Position numbers and translations under genes: made by a program
The notes under the pieces: generated by a model
Database searches by the model: none
What the model was told of the DNA's origin: nothing
What the model saw: the letters and a program-made list of their open reading frames with translations, nothing else
Shown here: positions 11,782 to 25,458 of the stretch, piece by piece
Layout of the letters: every line of letters starts with the position of its first letter
Numbering within the stretch: the first letter of the stretch is position 1
From: Adiantum capillus-veneris
Taxonomy: Eukaryota; Streptophyta; Polypodiopsida; Polypodiales; Pteridaceae
Assembly: GCA_014529385.2 (NCBI GenBank)
Contig: CM043959.1
Location: 55,651,253 to 55,715,252 of the forward strand
Length of the DNA: 64,000 nucleotides
Reading direction: 5' to 3'

Positions 11782-12856
11782 GCATCAACCTATTGAGTTA
11801 ATGCTTCCAGTAGTGGATCCATGCATAGAGGAGCATAATGCTAAAAGAATGGAAGCTCCATTTGAGGAAAAAGAATTGCTTTGGACCCTCAAAAAATTGG
11901 GGAATGACAAGACCCGAGGGGCATGTTGATTAACAAAGGAACTTGTGATGGTATTTTGGAATGAGCTGAAGTCTCTGATAGTATCAATAATCAATCACAT
12001 ATGACAATCCCAATGTATTGGTCCACTACTCAAACAAGGACTCATCAAGTTGTCACCTAAGAAGATTTTTCCTATCCTTTTATCAGATTGGAGACCTATA
12101 ACTATGATGAGCATTATGTACAAACTATTGGCTAAAGCAATTGCAATTAGAATTTCACCCTTCTTGAGGAAACATGTGCATGAGGCCCAAGCTGGCTTTA
12201 TTGGGGGGAGATCCATACTAGACAACATTTTGACTGTGATGTTGGGAATTGAAGCAAGTAGGAAAACAAATTAGAAAGTGGTGTACTGCAGCTGAATTTT
12301 GCCAAAGCTTTTGACTCAATTATCTGGAATTTTGTGGTTAAGGCCATGACCAATTTGGGTTTTGTTATAAAAAAAGGCTTCATGTATTATGTTCTTAGGG
12401 GAGGGTGAAACCTCTCAAGGTCTCTTTAATGGTAGACTTTTTGATGCCATTAATGTTAGCAGATATCTAAGGTAGGGGTGTCCTCTTAGTCCATTACTAT
12501 TTGCTATAGCAACTCATCCTTTATTTTACTTCCTAGTGGCTCAAGCAAATGCTGGTAATCTGAAAGGACTTCAAATAGGGTAGGAACAAGTGGTTGCATT
12601 AGGCTTTGCAGATGATACTATTACCTTCCTACACGCAGATAATGCAAATATTGGAAAATGCATGAATTACCTCAATGTATATTCTCTGACTGCTGGCCTT
12701 GAAATCAACCTGGGGAAATCTAGTCTGATAGATGTATCAATAGAAAATTTTAACTCCCTCATTTGGAGGGGAAAAAGGATAGATAGGGGTACAATCTTTA
12801 GATACCTAGGATACCCAATTGGGGTGGATGTATCAGCCAAACAGTTGACTACTTAG
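11782..12856 (+). pseudogene. LINE ORF2 reverse transcriptase domain (broken)
   Basis: After the MITE the linker resumes (EEKELLWTLKKLGNDKTRGA). The RT blocks follow: LSDWRPITMMSIMYKLLAKA, EAQAGFIGGRSILDN, LNFAKAFDSIIWNF, GCPLSPLLFAIATHPL and the catalytic FADDTITFLHAD, ending with FRYLGYPIGVDVSAKQL. Stops and frame changes occur near 12000, 12275, 12410 and 12855. Confidence 0.85.
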
Positions 12857-12967
12857 GTAGAGCAAAGATTATGCACTAAAGTTGCAAATTGGTATTGTGA
12901 TGAGTGGCCCTTTCAATTAGATTTGGGATTCTACAAGCTAATACCTTACCCATTGTACTTTTTACTT

Positions 12968-13141
12968 GAGGGGCTCACCATTCAATACCCCCTATATAAC
13001 GTGCGTTCGTGGGGTATTAAAAAAATCCCTTTTTTAACATGTCTGAATGAATAAAATGACCCCTTATTTTAGGAATTATTTCCAAAATTGAATATAAAAA
13101 CCACTTATTTTAATGTATCTCTGTTAAATTGCCTAAATTTG
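12968..13141. mobile_element. MITE family M1, copy a (truncated)
   Basis: It starts TTGAGGGGCTCACCATT and matches copy b in inverted orientation up to about 13141 (ctgttaaattgcctaaattt). Its second terminal repeat is missing. Confidence 0.75.
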
Positions 13142-13882
13142 ATGGACCCGTGGGGTAATCTATTTACTGTTGCTCCTATTAAATTGTGTATTCAAATAGA
13201 AAATATGATGGGAAAATCTTGGAAACATGTATGTGAAAAAATGGTATAGTCTAGTAGAGTAAAGTACACTGGTAATTCATTGGGTGATGAATCTTGATTT
13301 TGGAGATTTGTTTTCAAGAAACCTCCTGCTTTGTTTTTAGCTAGGAAAGCTCTTACCCTGTTTAAAAGGGGGTCAGCTCCATAGATCAAGTCATGGACTC
13401 TAGCAGAAATTTAGTTGCCTTTTTGTTAGCCAAGAGAACTTACAGGCTGGGAAATGGATTTAGAGTGCCATGGGGACTCAGCTATCAACTTGTGTATTCA
13501 ACCTTCAAATTCCATGTAACAAAGAAACTACTAAGATATTTAGAGATTGGGAGCTACCCAACTCCTCGGCTAACTGATGGACATCTCATACTTGGTCATT
13601 TTACCAATTGCTTCTTCTAGAACTAGCAATCCATATAAGATGTAATAAAATTTGGGGTTCAAATTATTGTAAACAGTGGTGGTTCTAGATGTTCAGTGAT
13701 ACTTGGAGTGCTCATTGTGGTTTTAAGCACAAAGTGTTTGTATGGATAATTTCACTGGTGCTATCCACATTGGAGAACTTTTGGCAAGGAAAATTGTAAT
13801 GAATGTCCTTTGTATTAGATGCAAAAAAACGGGAAACTATGAAACATCTTTTTCTTGATTGTCATCAAGGAAAGGTTTGATG
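13142..13882 (+). pseudogene. LINE copy 1, C-terminal region (decayed)
   Basis: Weak LINE-like frames occur here, such as FVLDAKKRETMKHLFLDCHQ near 13806-13875, which resembles the zinc-binding C-terminal region of plant LINE ORF2. The frame is heavily disrupted. Confidence 0.5.
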
Positions 13883-14129
13883 CTTGGGGGGTGCACTATG
13901 TAATCATGTTAATGTATAACGTGAGTTCAAAAAGACGGGTTTTAAAATGCAAAAAATTTAGGCAATTTAACAGAGATACATTAAAATAAGGTGTTTTTAT
14001 ATTCAATTTTGGGAAAAAATCCTAAAACAAGGGGTCATTTATTCATTCAGACATGTTAAAAGAGGGGTTTTTTTAATACCCCACGAACTCACGTTATATA
14101 GGGGGGTACTAAATGGTGAACCCCCTGAG
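13883..14129. mobile_element. MITE family M1, copy b (247 bp, complete)
   Basis: Terminal repeats are CTTGGGGGGTGCACTATG on the left and the complement of CTCAGGGGGTTCACCATT on the right. GTTTGATG occurs on both sides (13875-13882, 14130-14137) as an 8-bp target-site duplication. It is non-coding. Confidence 0.85.
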
Positions 14130-15136
<1,007 letters not shown>

Positions 15137-15205
15137 TGTATCATTTTAACACGAGAGATTTACGTCCAAGACTCCGAGTCTAAGAACAATTGTGTTGCCT
15201 AAAGG

Positions 15206-15216
15206 CCTATTTATAG
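15206..15216 (-). promoter_or_regulatory. TATA box of the element A LTR
   Basis: CTATAAATAGG on the minus strand, close to the R/U5 end of the LTR. Confidence 0.6.
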
Positions 15217-16589
15217 TTTTTCCAGGCACACAGGGCAGTGTTTTAGAAGTTTAATGTAGCTCAAGCATGCCTCCAACTCCAGATGGTGCCAAGTGCTGCT
15301 ATTTCAGTCCCTAATAGGTTAGTGATGGCCCTTCCTAGCACCTGCCCACTTTAAATATCAACAATGCTAATTTTCAAGCCTGTTTTTTCTTTATATCTAG
15401 GAGATTATGATAAAAGCATCACGCTATAATGCTTGAAAATCTTACACCACTTTTCACAAAAGTTGACCTGTAATGGAAATGGAATATGAACATTGAGAAT
15501 AGAGGAATTTAGAGAAATGTAGTAAGCATTTTTATAAGAATACTTTGAGAAAATAGAGGGAGAATTTGATTAGAGGTAGCAACGTAACCATTATACTTAA
15601 TTAACTTGGCATGAACCATACTTTGCAAGAGAGATAATTAGAAAACTTGACAACAGTTGAGGACCGGATTTATATGGAGCCTATCCCCCCTCCAAAAGGC
15701 TTTTGTATTATAGCCTCTCCCATAAAGAGAGACTTGGTACAATACAAGCTTTGTGTTCCGTGAGACCTTGATGGTGCAATGAAGATAGAGAGATTCATGC
15801 ACCACAATTATGCCCATAACTTAATATAATAAAACATTAACTTTTCCTTGCCCTCAGTCCCAAGACCTCAAAAACCTTCGAAGGTGGAGAGAGCTAGCAG
15901 AGAATGAGAGTAGGAAAGAGGAAGAAGAAGTATCTTACGAGAACGAAGTAGTGTCCTCCTATACCATTACTCATAGAGATTAGCATAGCATAGTAACATA
16001 ATAATGGACATGAAGAAGATGGCTAGCATAGCGTTGAAGCATAGCTCTTGGTTCATTTTTCATTCCAGAGCCAAGAGTTGTTGGTGTAGGCTCTCAACTT
16101 CTCAAGCTTGGAGAAGGAGATGGTGTTCTTGCACACACACTATGAGAATGAGTGTGTGTGTGTGTGAATGAGAGAGGGTATATGGTCAAGCACACCCCCT
16201 CCTTGCTTGGGTTGACCTCCTCTTTGAGGTCAAGCCTGAAAGTGATTGGACGTCCTCAAGCCTGGCCAATCACATGCTTTTTGCATTTCAAGCAGCAAGG
16301 GCAACATTAGGAGAATTGTCCTTCTTACCCCTTTGAGAGAGAGGGCTTGAATATATCTTAAACAATTAATTAAATAAACTAAATTCTCATTGAAACACTT
16401 TAGAGGTCAACTAATAGAGTTTAGGCACTACATGAGGGCAGCATGTGTAGGTGCTTGACATGTGTCCTTGTTGCCACTTAGGTCTTGGGCCTTGAGTGAG
16501 TGTGTGTGTTCTCTCTCATGCCCCTAGGTTTAGGGCTTGCCCCCTTCTTGTAGGGATCATGTTGAATTTGGAACACCTTGCCCCCTTGA

Positions 16590-16815
16590 GCACCTTAGTC
16601 ATGAAGCCCTATAAGCACCTTAGTCATAAAACATGACAAGCACCTCAAGCACCTTAATCATCAAGCATGACAACGACCTTAGTCAGCAAGCAAGACAAGC
16701 ACCTCAAGCACCTTAGTCAGCAAGCAAGACAAGCACCTCAAGCACCTTAGTCAGCAAGCATGACAAGCATCTTAAGCACCTTAGTCAGAAAGCATGACAA
16801 GCACCTGAAGCTTGG
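16590..16815. repeat. Tandem repeat, about 34-bp unit, in the A LTR
   Basis: Imperfect copies of a unit containing caagcacctcaagcacc and ttagtcagcaagca, plus shorter 25-bp variants at the left end. About seven copies. Confidence 0.85.
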
Positions 16816-17090
16816 GTCGCGGGTTCCCACCTCAATCTCAACCCTAGCTTGCCTAAGGTCCTTGGTCTAAGGACTTTTAACACTAAACTTTGGAGGTCTT
16901 TAATGAAGCTAACCCTAATCTCTTTCAAGCCATCTCTCATTTGGACCCATTGACTTTGGTCTCGTGATGAGATAGATCCATAAGCACATGTCTATACTCT
17001 AACTCTTGTTGCCATTTATTCACCCACATTAAATGATCAGTTTAATATGAGAAAATCATTTGGATTAGTTAGATATTAGATTTTATGACA

Positions 17091-19157
17091 TTACCTCTCT
17101 TGAAATCATAGTCGTCCTCGACTATGATGTAGAGGAGATAAAGCCTTAGTCATTAGTCTATGTTTGTTAGCAGGTAGAGAATCCCTTTTTACCCTACAAC
17201 ATCATTCCAGAATGGATGACTAATAAATTTGGTTCTTGGGAGGCTTAGCTATTGCAATCATGTCTGCTCTTGAGTCTATTTCATTCTCCCAAAGTAGAGT
17301 GACAAATTCTACTTGGTGTTTGAGAGACATTGTCATCAAAGCATGATTCTAAGCATGCATACTACTTAATATATGTCCACAATAAAAAAAATCTAGTCTT
17401 ATAAGACAAAAACATTTTTCATCTAGAAAGTATTTACATTTTCTTACTCTATTGTATCATTGTAAGCATTGACAAGATTCATATTATCCTTGAGCTGTGT
17501 TCCTTGCATCCATCTAGCATCTTCAAAAGGATACTTTTTGAATTTAATAAGATATTGTCATATAATCTTACCATGTCTTAGTACCTTGTCTTCTTGTCAA
17601 AGAATCAATTTGGGTTGAAGAACCTCTTCTTGATCTTTGATCTTAAGAGGGTCCTCAATGATTGGTTCTTGTGGTGGCTCTCCTTTCTAAGGCTTAAGTA
17701 GTCTCATATGAAAAGCATTATGAATGAGCCAATGGTTGGGCAAGTTGAGTTAAAAGGCCATCTCATTGACTGGCTTTAGGATTTGAAAAGGACCATAGCA
17801 TCTTTTTGCTAGTTTAGCATAATACTTTTGGCGGCCCGTAGGATTTTTCATGTTTGTAGTTTGGCTCAATCAAGCCTTGGGATATTTGAGTAGGACCCAA
17901 TCATTTTCCTTGAAATCTAAGGCCCTTCTGTGCTTGTTAGTAGCAGCCTTTTGCCTTTATTGTGAGATGGATATAGCCTCCTTAATCTTTTGGAAACATT
18001 CTTGTAGATCTTGGCTATACTCATCGGCAACTAAGATCTTCCCATGTACCTTAAGTAGCAAGGGACTTTTAGATCTTCCTTCAATGATTTTGAAAGGTGC
18101 CTTCCCCGTAGTAGTATGGATAGTGTTATTGTACGAATACTCTACAACAGGCAGGTAGTTTTCTCATTGGGAACGTTTATCTACTTTGATAACATAGGTC
18201 TTAAGTAGATCTAGAATTGTAAGTTTGGATATTTCACTTTGTCCATCCATTGTAGATGATAGGCCAAAAGAGAAATTAAGCCTAGTACCTAGATTCTCAA
18301 AGAGACCCTTCCAGAAATTACTGGTCATTCAAGGATCTCTATTTGACACTATTGGTGTTGGCAAGCCATGTTGTTTAATAATTTGGGATATGAAGAGGGT
18401 TTCCATTTGGTGTGCCTTAATAGTCTTTTTGATAGGTATAAAATGTGCTAGCTTGTTTGCTAAACCTGTCTACTATTGTCCATATTCCCATGTTCCCATG
18501 GATAGACTTGGGTAATCCAAAGATAAAATCCATGGATATGTTCCCATGGTGAATTAGGAATATCGGCTCTTGGCCTTTGTGATAATGTATCTGCTACTTG
18601 ATTGTGCTTACCAGCAATGTGAGAAATATGAAAATTAAATTGCGGAAGAAAATTTTCCCACCTCATTTGTTTGTCGAAGAGCTTGGTTTGTGTCATGAAG
18701 TACTTAAGACTTTGGTGATCCATACGTAGGATGATGGAGTCCCCAAAAGATAGTACTTCCATGTGTCTAGGGCATGTAAGACAACTAGTTGCTCCTTCTT
18801 GTAGATTCCCAATTCTCACTCGCTCGTTGGAATTGAGTCTTCGACTCTTATATGCTATGGCATGCCCTTCTTGAAGCAAAAATGCTCCAAGGCAATCTCC
18901 ACAATCATCACATTGGACCTCAAATGGTTTTCAAAGATCCACTAGTGTAAGCATGGGTTGAGAAGTAAGCTTTTCTTTAAGATTTTCAAAGCACTTAGCT
19001 TTTTAGCAGCACATATGTACTTAACATTTTTCTTGGCCTAGTCATGTAGTGGCCTTGCTATTTTGGAGAATTTAGCTATGAAGCGCCTATAGTATGCACA
19101 CATATCAATAAATCTTTGTAGATCATGTAGATTCCTTGGGTTAGGCCATTCTTTTAT
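17091..19157 (-). pseudogene. Element A pol, 3' part: RT end, RNase H, integrase, chromodomain
   Basis: Read on the minus strand. The RT connection (EWPNPRNLHDLQRFIDMCAYY, 19157-19080) leads to RNase H (18879-18562: AIAYKSRRLNSNE, DHQSLKYFMTQ, AGKHNQVADTLSQRP). The integrase core follows (MDFIFGLPKSIHGN, IVDRFSKQA, VEYSYNNTIHTTTGKAPF), then its C-terminal part (LNLPNHWLIHNAFHMRLLKP) and a chromodomain-like end (VLRHGKIIWQYLIKFKKYPF, EDARW; about 17600-17500). This is a Ty3/gypsy chromovirus. RNase H runs straight into the integrase core, so the zinc-binding N-terminus of the integrase is deleted. Stops are frequent. The domain upstream of 19157 is cut off by element B and resumes at 30686. 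Confidence 0.85.
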
Positions 19158-22100
19158 AAACCCTAGAGCCATTCAAAACTTTTTCAGCCTAGAAAATAAT
19201 TTAGAAAAAGCAAGGCCGACACAGAAGTCATGCGGACAACGAGACTTTACTCCAAAATGAAAAGACAAGGATATTCCGGATAAGAAATTACGTCATCCCT
19301 ATATTTTTCCAAAAATATTAAGATTATTTTTATACTTCTTCGTCAAAAGCCACATGGAAACTGATCTATATGGAGAACTGACAAAAAAAGGACTAACTTG
19401 ATTGGAAGATAAAGTTCAAAAATAGAAATTGAGAAGAAATTGGAGTCCAATAAGAATTGAGAAGAGAATTGGGGTCAAATAGGAATTGAGAAGAGAATTG
19501 GGTCCAATAACAATTGAGAAGAGAATTCTACCCATCATTTCCTATATAAGCATCCCCTCTCCTTTGTAATTTTACACACATTGCTAAGCTACTTGCATAC
19601 TTGCCATGCTCAAGATTATTCTTAAGTAAAGCAAGGTTTCCATTCAACCCTGCTCTTGCTCTTGGGAAGAAGCTCCTCTCTCCTTCCTCTTCATCCTAAA
19701 TCCCTTTCCTTCTTCCTTGAGCCTCACATCTCTTCAAGAAGGACTCTCTTCAAGAAGGACTTCAACACCACTTTCCTCTTGTTTAGAGGAGGTAATCTTC
19801 ACTTCTAGTAGGATTAATTAACCTAAATCATGTGTTTTAATACTAGGAAGGTTTATGTGCATCATAAATTAGGACTAAGCTTTAATGGTAGCCTTGGAAT
19901 TATGGTTAAGTATTAATGGTAGTTATGCATCATTAAGTTAAGATTCAAATGTAGACTTGCACTCTTAAGATAAGATTTAATGGTAACTTTGCACTTAGGT
20001 GTAAGCTTCAGTAACTACCTTGTATTTTAGGTTTAAGCTTTAATGGTAACCTCGTAATTGGGGTTAAGTGCTAGAGTATCTATGCATCATTAAATTAAGC
20101 TTCAAAGGTAGATTTGCATCTTTAAGCTAAGCTTTGATGGTAACTTTGCACTTAGGAAAAGCTTTGAAAGACAAGCTTGCAATTTAAGGTCTAGCTTCCA
20201 TGGTGACCTTGTGTGATTAGGGTTAAGCTTCCATGGGAACCTTGTCTCATTAAAGAGAGAAAGGTTTAGTCTCATTATGGTAATCAAGCTTAGGGTTTGC
20301 ATGTCTCTTTACGGTAGGAAGAATGTATGGTTATAATCCTCTCTTTCAGGCTTTAATGGAAAGCTCGAAGACTCATAAATTATAGGACTTCTAGCTTCCT
20401 AAATGGAAAGCTAGGCACCATAAGAAAAGAGTAGTTGTCTAAGCTCGATAGAAGTAGTTCAATTTTTAGTATTGAAGAGTATTTCTAAGGTTGTCAATTT
20501 CAAGTTTGTTTCCAAATACGGGATGGGGGAGATAGGGGATAACTTCACAGAATTGATCTCCGTGTTGTTTGAACCGAAAACTCTACAAGCTTCAATGGAG
20601 ATGCCCCATGGATGACAAAGGATTGCAAAAACCTGGGAATCATACAAAATGGAGATTGAACTTAAAAACCTGGAATTTCCAAAGAGACATTAACCATCAA
20701 ATGCCTATGGCAAAAACTCGCTTGTATTTTCTAAAGAAACCTGGCTGTTAGATAATTAATGAAAGTAGGAATTAAGGTTGATAAATGAAGGAACCTGCAA
20801 ATTACCAACTAAGAGTTAAAAAGGAATCTCAAGAGGTGATGGGGATAGCCCATTGCAAAACATAGATTTAACTAGGAGTTTTGAAGATTGTCTGGAAATG
20901 ACCAAAAACCAAGATGGATCTTCTTGGGGTCAATTTGATTGAAAGGCCCTGGCCCATTGTGAGGATTCTCTTGGGGAACTTGATGGAGATTGGCCCTTTT
21001 TGGCTAGGGCAGCGTAACCAGCAAGTTTGTTATATCCAGGTCATTCATGCCCGAGGGATAAGGGATGAATGGGTTTGTTTTATTTTTGCCCGGCCGGGTG
21101 AAATAATTGTGGTTTCTTATTGGAAAACAACCATAATCCGGGTATGACCTGATGCCAATAGTTGGATAAAAGGTCATACTCAGGGAGGATTATGTGAATT
21201 TAATTAAGGATATTTGTTTGATTTGGTTGCATAAAAAGGAACTGGAAAATCTAGGAATAATAGGGGCTATCCTGTGCATCTGTCACTAGATGGTGCTATA
21301 CCTCTCGAAATAAAATGCTTAAGAAGGAATGATCAAATTAGAACAGCCTTTCCTAGACACTTAATTCTGGTAAATATAGTGAATATGTCACCATTCTGAT
21401 GGCTCTAATAACTGATTATCTCGGTCCTGAGTAAGGTGAGATGATTTGGTTAAAACTACATGTGTTGCATGATTAGTTAGGGAACTAGTTACAAGCTAAT
21501 TATAGCAGATAAAGAAAAAGAAATGAATTAAAAAGTTTCTAAAAAAAGATCTGGTGGGAACGACCATATGAATTTTTCTTGAACAAGGGTATGCAACAGA
21601 TTGCATGCTGATTGTTGTTTGACGATGTTTGATAGACTGTCTTCCTGATTTTGTAGTAGTTAAGTACTATTGCGGGAAGGTATTTTCATGAAATGGTTCG
21701 GTGGATGGGTGGATCCGGAGGATCAGATGGCCGGATGTTGATTTAAAAATTTTATGTTAAACGCTAGGACTACGTGGGATAAAAATGGGTAATCGGGGAC
21801 GAGCGAGACTAGGTAGGATTGCAAGATCCCTCTTCTTAGGGGCCTGCTTGTCAGGAAAAAGGGGTTATCGCCATGAACCAAGGGAGAACAAGAAAGCAAG
21901 AGAAGATCCTCAGGTTAAAGATCAAGAGAATCAAGACTGAGGACCATGATTTTGGGTGCGGAAAGCTGTCAAGGATAGATTGATTATGAGAAGCGGATAG
22001 AATTATTGAATGAAGGGATGTACCCCCTTGGGTTGGCATTCAAGAAAGACCAGAGTACTGCCTGAGTGTCGGTCCCAAATGGGAGGGATACCTGCAGATA

Positions 22101-22176
22101 GATCTACGTCATTCCCTAGAACGGTCTGGAGGAAAGAGGAATGTGAGTAGGGTCGAGTCTGGGTATGTCCCTTCCA
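19158..22176 (+). repeat. Element B 5' LTR (truncated at its start)
   Basis: It matches 27699-30685 over its whole length, with clear divergence. It lacks the first bases (TGTAAGGTCCCTCCC) that are present in the 3' LTR. A TATA box (cctatataag, 19541-19550) lies near the start. Short frames inside both LTRs are not genes. Confidence 0.85.
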
Positions 22177-22178
22177 AG

Positions 22179-22190
22179 TGGTATCAGAGC
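22179..22190 (+). other. Primer binding site of element B
   Basis: TGGTATCAGAGC, complementary to the 3' end of initiator tRNA-Met, 2 bp after the LTR. Confidence 0.85.
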
Positions 22191-22330
22191 CTAATTTTGA
22201 ATCTCGAACCTTGGAATTTTGGATTAATGCATGAGGAAAAAACAACTCAGTCTATTCTACACCCAAATTTCAATAATATATTACAAAATGAAGTCTTGAT
22301 GTTCCAATAAATTTTTCAAAAATTTTCAAC

Positions 22331-23660
22331 ATGTCTTGGGATCTGCGAGAAGAAATTCAGCGGATTATCTATGAGAGGATGGAAACTGCTATGCTAGAGT
22401 GAAGGCTTGCTATGTTGGAACATTTTAGGGAGCTCTTATTTCCATAAACCTATACTTGTCCCTGGGATTTAAGCAAGTGGGAAGTGTGAGTAATGTTGGG
22501 AATAAAAGATATAGAAATTTGTGAAAGAAGATAATACACTTGTGCGAAGACGTATGAAAGTGGCATAAATGAATGAAGACGCATGCACTTGTGCGAAGAC
22601 ACATGAAAGTGGCATGGATGAAACTTTTATTGAGCTTTACTTGTCATTCTCCGTTAAGCTTAGTAATAAGGAGCAAGATTGGGTAAAGTAGCTACCACAT
22701 GAAGAATTAATTTGGGACATTGATTGGAAGATAATTTTGAGTAATAATGAAGAAATCGAAGAAGTTCTTGTGATTAGCCACAGATAAAGATATAAGTATA
22801 TATAGCAAGACTCGTTTTGAAACTACCGATGGCTTGGAATATTCAAGAAGAAGAAGTTTATAGGATAGTCCTGAAAGAATGGGGATAGTCGAACCAGAGA
22901 ACACGTTAGTCATGTTGAGACACCTTATTGAACTTTTCTCTCCTAAGGAAAGTGCCATTTCTACTAAGAAATGGAGAACATGTGGGTCGAATGGAGTTAC
23001 ACGGTTAATCCTATGGGGACACGTACAACTATTGAATAATTTATGGATTGCAATGATGAGAGAAAGCTGGGATTGGGACTAAAGAGATATGGTATGGTCA
23101 ATCTTATTTCCATATTTTGAAAGTAAACTTTTACTTATAGCATCTAATTTGCCTCATGAAAAGATGTTTATTTATCCAAGCTAGAATTCTGTCTCAGAAT
23201 TGTGCTAGTCTATCTTGCTAAATAAAGAATATGATATCCGAGATAGTAACCATGCCACCTCGTCGAAAGCCGAGAGAACGAGTTGTCCCTACTGTTGCGC
23301 CGATAACTGGCCCTGAAAGACCTGTAAACCCTTCAGAGCAAGTGTGAATTGAAGTTCCAGTAACCTTTATACCTAAAACCGCCAATGTTGATGCTACTCC
23401 TCACCTAGCCTCAATTTATTCCAAGATAGATCTCAGGTCATGTTACTACCAGGTTAGGATCAAGGAGGGAGACATTCCCAAGATCGCCTTCAACACCAAG
23501 TTTGGGTATTACAATTTTACAGTTAGGCATTTTGATCTAGCTAACAACCCTGCTACCTTTAATCGTGTGGTGACAGATCTCTTCAGGAAGAAGTTAGAGA
23601 TATTTGTTTTTGTCTTCACGGATGACATTTGGTTTATTCAAAATCCAAGAAGATCGTAAA
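22331..23660 (+). pseudogene. Element B gag remnants and partial RT
   Basis: A possible gag start reads MSWDLREEIQRIIYERMETA (22331) and then stops. Another start reads MPPRRKPRERVVP (about 23248). Shortly after comes mid-RT sequence (SIYSKIDLRSCYYQVRIKEG, FGYYNFTVRHFDLANNPATF, VFTDDI). Most of gag, all of the protease and the RT N-terminus are therefore deleted. Between 22450 and 23240 I see no clear domain. Confidence 0.7.
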
Positions 23661-25458
23661 GAATATCGAAATGACAACGTCTTAGAAAGCCATTGAACCT
23701 ATTTTAAAGCTTCCAAATTTTTGATAAGGTTTTTCAAGTTCCAGTAGCGGATGTCATGTCCCCTATAAATAGGAGGAATTCTAAAGCAAGAATTTACCCC
23801 GTAGCCTATGAATCGTGAGGGCTTAGGATCCCCAAGAAAAACTATTCAACGCATGTTGTAACCACTTCCCTTTTAGCGTTATTATCCCTTTGCAATATGT
23901 AAGCTCTTGATGTTTTGATTATAAGATGAATACAATTTTCCAACGATATGTAAGCTCGTGATGCGGTAATTTTTGGAAAAAGAAGATCAATCCAACCTTC
24001 TACTTCCAAGTTCTTGTAGTGCAATGAGAAGTTATTGCTGTGCATTTGACAAATAGAAATCAAGAAGGGAAAGTGCAATACATAAGCTCAAAAATATTAC
24101 CGACATTTAAACTCCAAAGAAGAATAAGAAAACAAACTTATGAGTTAGCCAAGAACTCAAAGTTGGAATCTTTACTCAAGACTATCATAGACAAAAGACC
24201 CTTTGCTGAAAAAAAAAATGCACCAAATAGAGATGTCCTTAAGAACTTAATTAAAGAGGAGAGACTGGCATTTCAAAACAAGAAAGTACGGACAATACTC
24301 AAATTTTTCAAAAAAGGGTTATTTCTTCAAATTAAAGCCAAAAAGGATTACAAGGGAGGCAAGAAATAGTTACAAGAGAGAAAAGAAAATTTACAGCTCA
24401 TCAAGATCCTCTAATATATGGTCACATAACCAAGTATCGCAAGCACTGTGCATATTAGGATGCTCACCCTTTGGAATGGTTCTACGAGAAACAGCTTGAG
24501 CAATTTCGTGGGTACGAGCTGAGAAAAGAAAAGGACCTCTAAGAGGAAGACTCCAGATGGTATCAAGTCAAATCTTGGAATGGGAGATAGCCTGCACAAG
24601 CAAGAACAACCTTGCGGAGTACCCATGATCTCGTGTCCTTTTGACACAGTAGTATGGAGGGCCAAGTCCCAGAGCCTCTGTAACCATAGCAAGTCGAGTA
24701 TTGTTGCAGAAATGGTCTCTACCCCAGAGAGTCACTCTTGTGAGATGTCGCCGTGTCTTCCATATCGTCTGGTCGACAACAATTTGGCTAAGGAAAGAGG
24801 AGATCTTTGTGCCGCTCTAAGAACAGTCTTTTAACTGCCTCATCTGCACTCTACAAGTGAGAGATGCATACAGGAAGAACCAAGTCTTCTTTCCAAGACG
24901 CCATCAAATAAGAAAATGACTAAGTTACAAGAGAGTGAAGATTGCAAAAATAAGAGGATAACAACTGCTGATAAAGAAGGAATTACCAGTAGCTTATAAA
25001 GAGGAAGTAGCATATCGAAGAAGCCACAAACGCGATGACTTATTCAAGAAGATAGCTTATTAAGAAATATTTCCCATGACTCCAATATTATATTAGAAGA
25101 TTTTTGGGGATGAAGAAGTGTAAGAGAGAAGTCAATTTGAAAGCGTTAACAAGAAGTTAAGTCGCAAGACGTATCTAAGAAGCTTCATCAATTACGTATT
25201 TTATTCGAGTTGAAGACAACTCTTTCTTTTTTTGTTGGGGAGAGACGTTGCCTTCAATAAACTCAAATACCTCTTGAACAACAGTCCTGTCCTCATCAAC
25301 CCTGACTATTCACTCCTTAGCTCTGCTTTACCCGAGGAAGCTCACAAGAAATTCAGGTAGACCCCTATTTTAGACCTCTTTTGCAAGAGATTCAAGCTCA
25401 GAACCCGAGGGAACACTTAACTGACTATACCTTAGTAGATGGTCTTCCTTACTACCTG
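23661..25458 (+). other. Element B interior, rearranged
   Basis: RNase H and the integrase zinc finger are expected here, but no clear motif is readable. At about 25211-25246 a copy of the element's own pre-LTR tract occurs (gacaactctttctttttttg then ttggggag). It matches the real polypurine region at 27671-27696. Confidence 0.5.

Larger units (their letters stand above)
10423..13882 (+). mobile_element. LINE copy 1 (L1-type non-LTR retrotransposon), decayed
   Basis: ORF2 domains follow in order: an apurinic-type endonuclease (GDFNMV near 10560, SDHIPLSL near 10810), a linker, a reverse transcriptase (WRPITMMS, QAGFIGGRS, FAKAFDS, GCPLSPLLFAIAT, FADDT) and a decayed C-terminal part. Many stops and frameshifts make it inactive. 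Two MITEs (11417-11773, 12968-13141) interrupt it, and M1 copy b bounds it on the right. Sequence past 14137 may be its last 3' part. A second copy of the same family follows at 14577. Confidence 0.85.
15137..17090 (-). repeat. 3' LTR of element A (1954 bp)
   Basis: On the minus strand it starts TGTCATAAAATCTAATATC just after a purine-rich tract (caagagaggtaa, 17102-17091) and ends AAATGATACA at 15137. TG...CA ends, a TATA box (15216-15206) 69-79 bp from the end, and the abrupt LINE junction at 15136 support it. The partner 5' LTR lies beyond base 64000, so the identity of the pair cannot be checked here. Confidence 0.75.

Noticed and set aside
20102-20751. Genes within the B LTRs (repeated at 28991-29283)
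   Set aside because: The same frames occur in both LTR copies on both strands and carry no domain.
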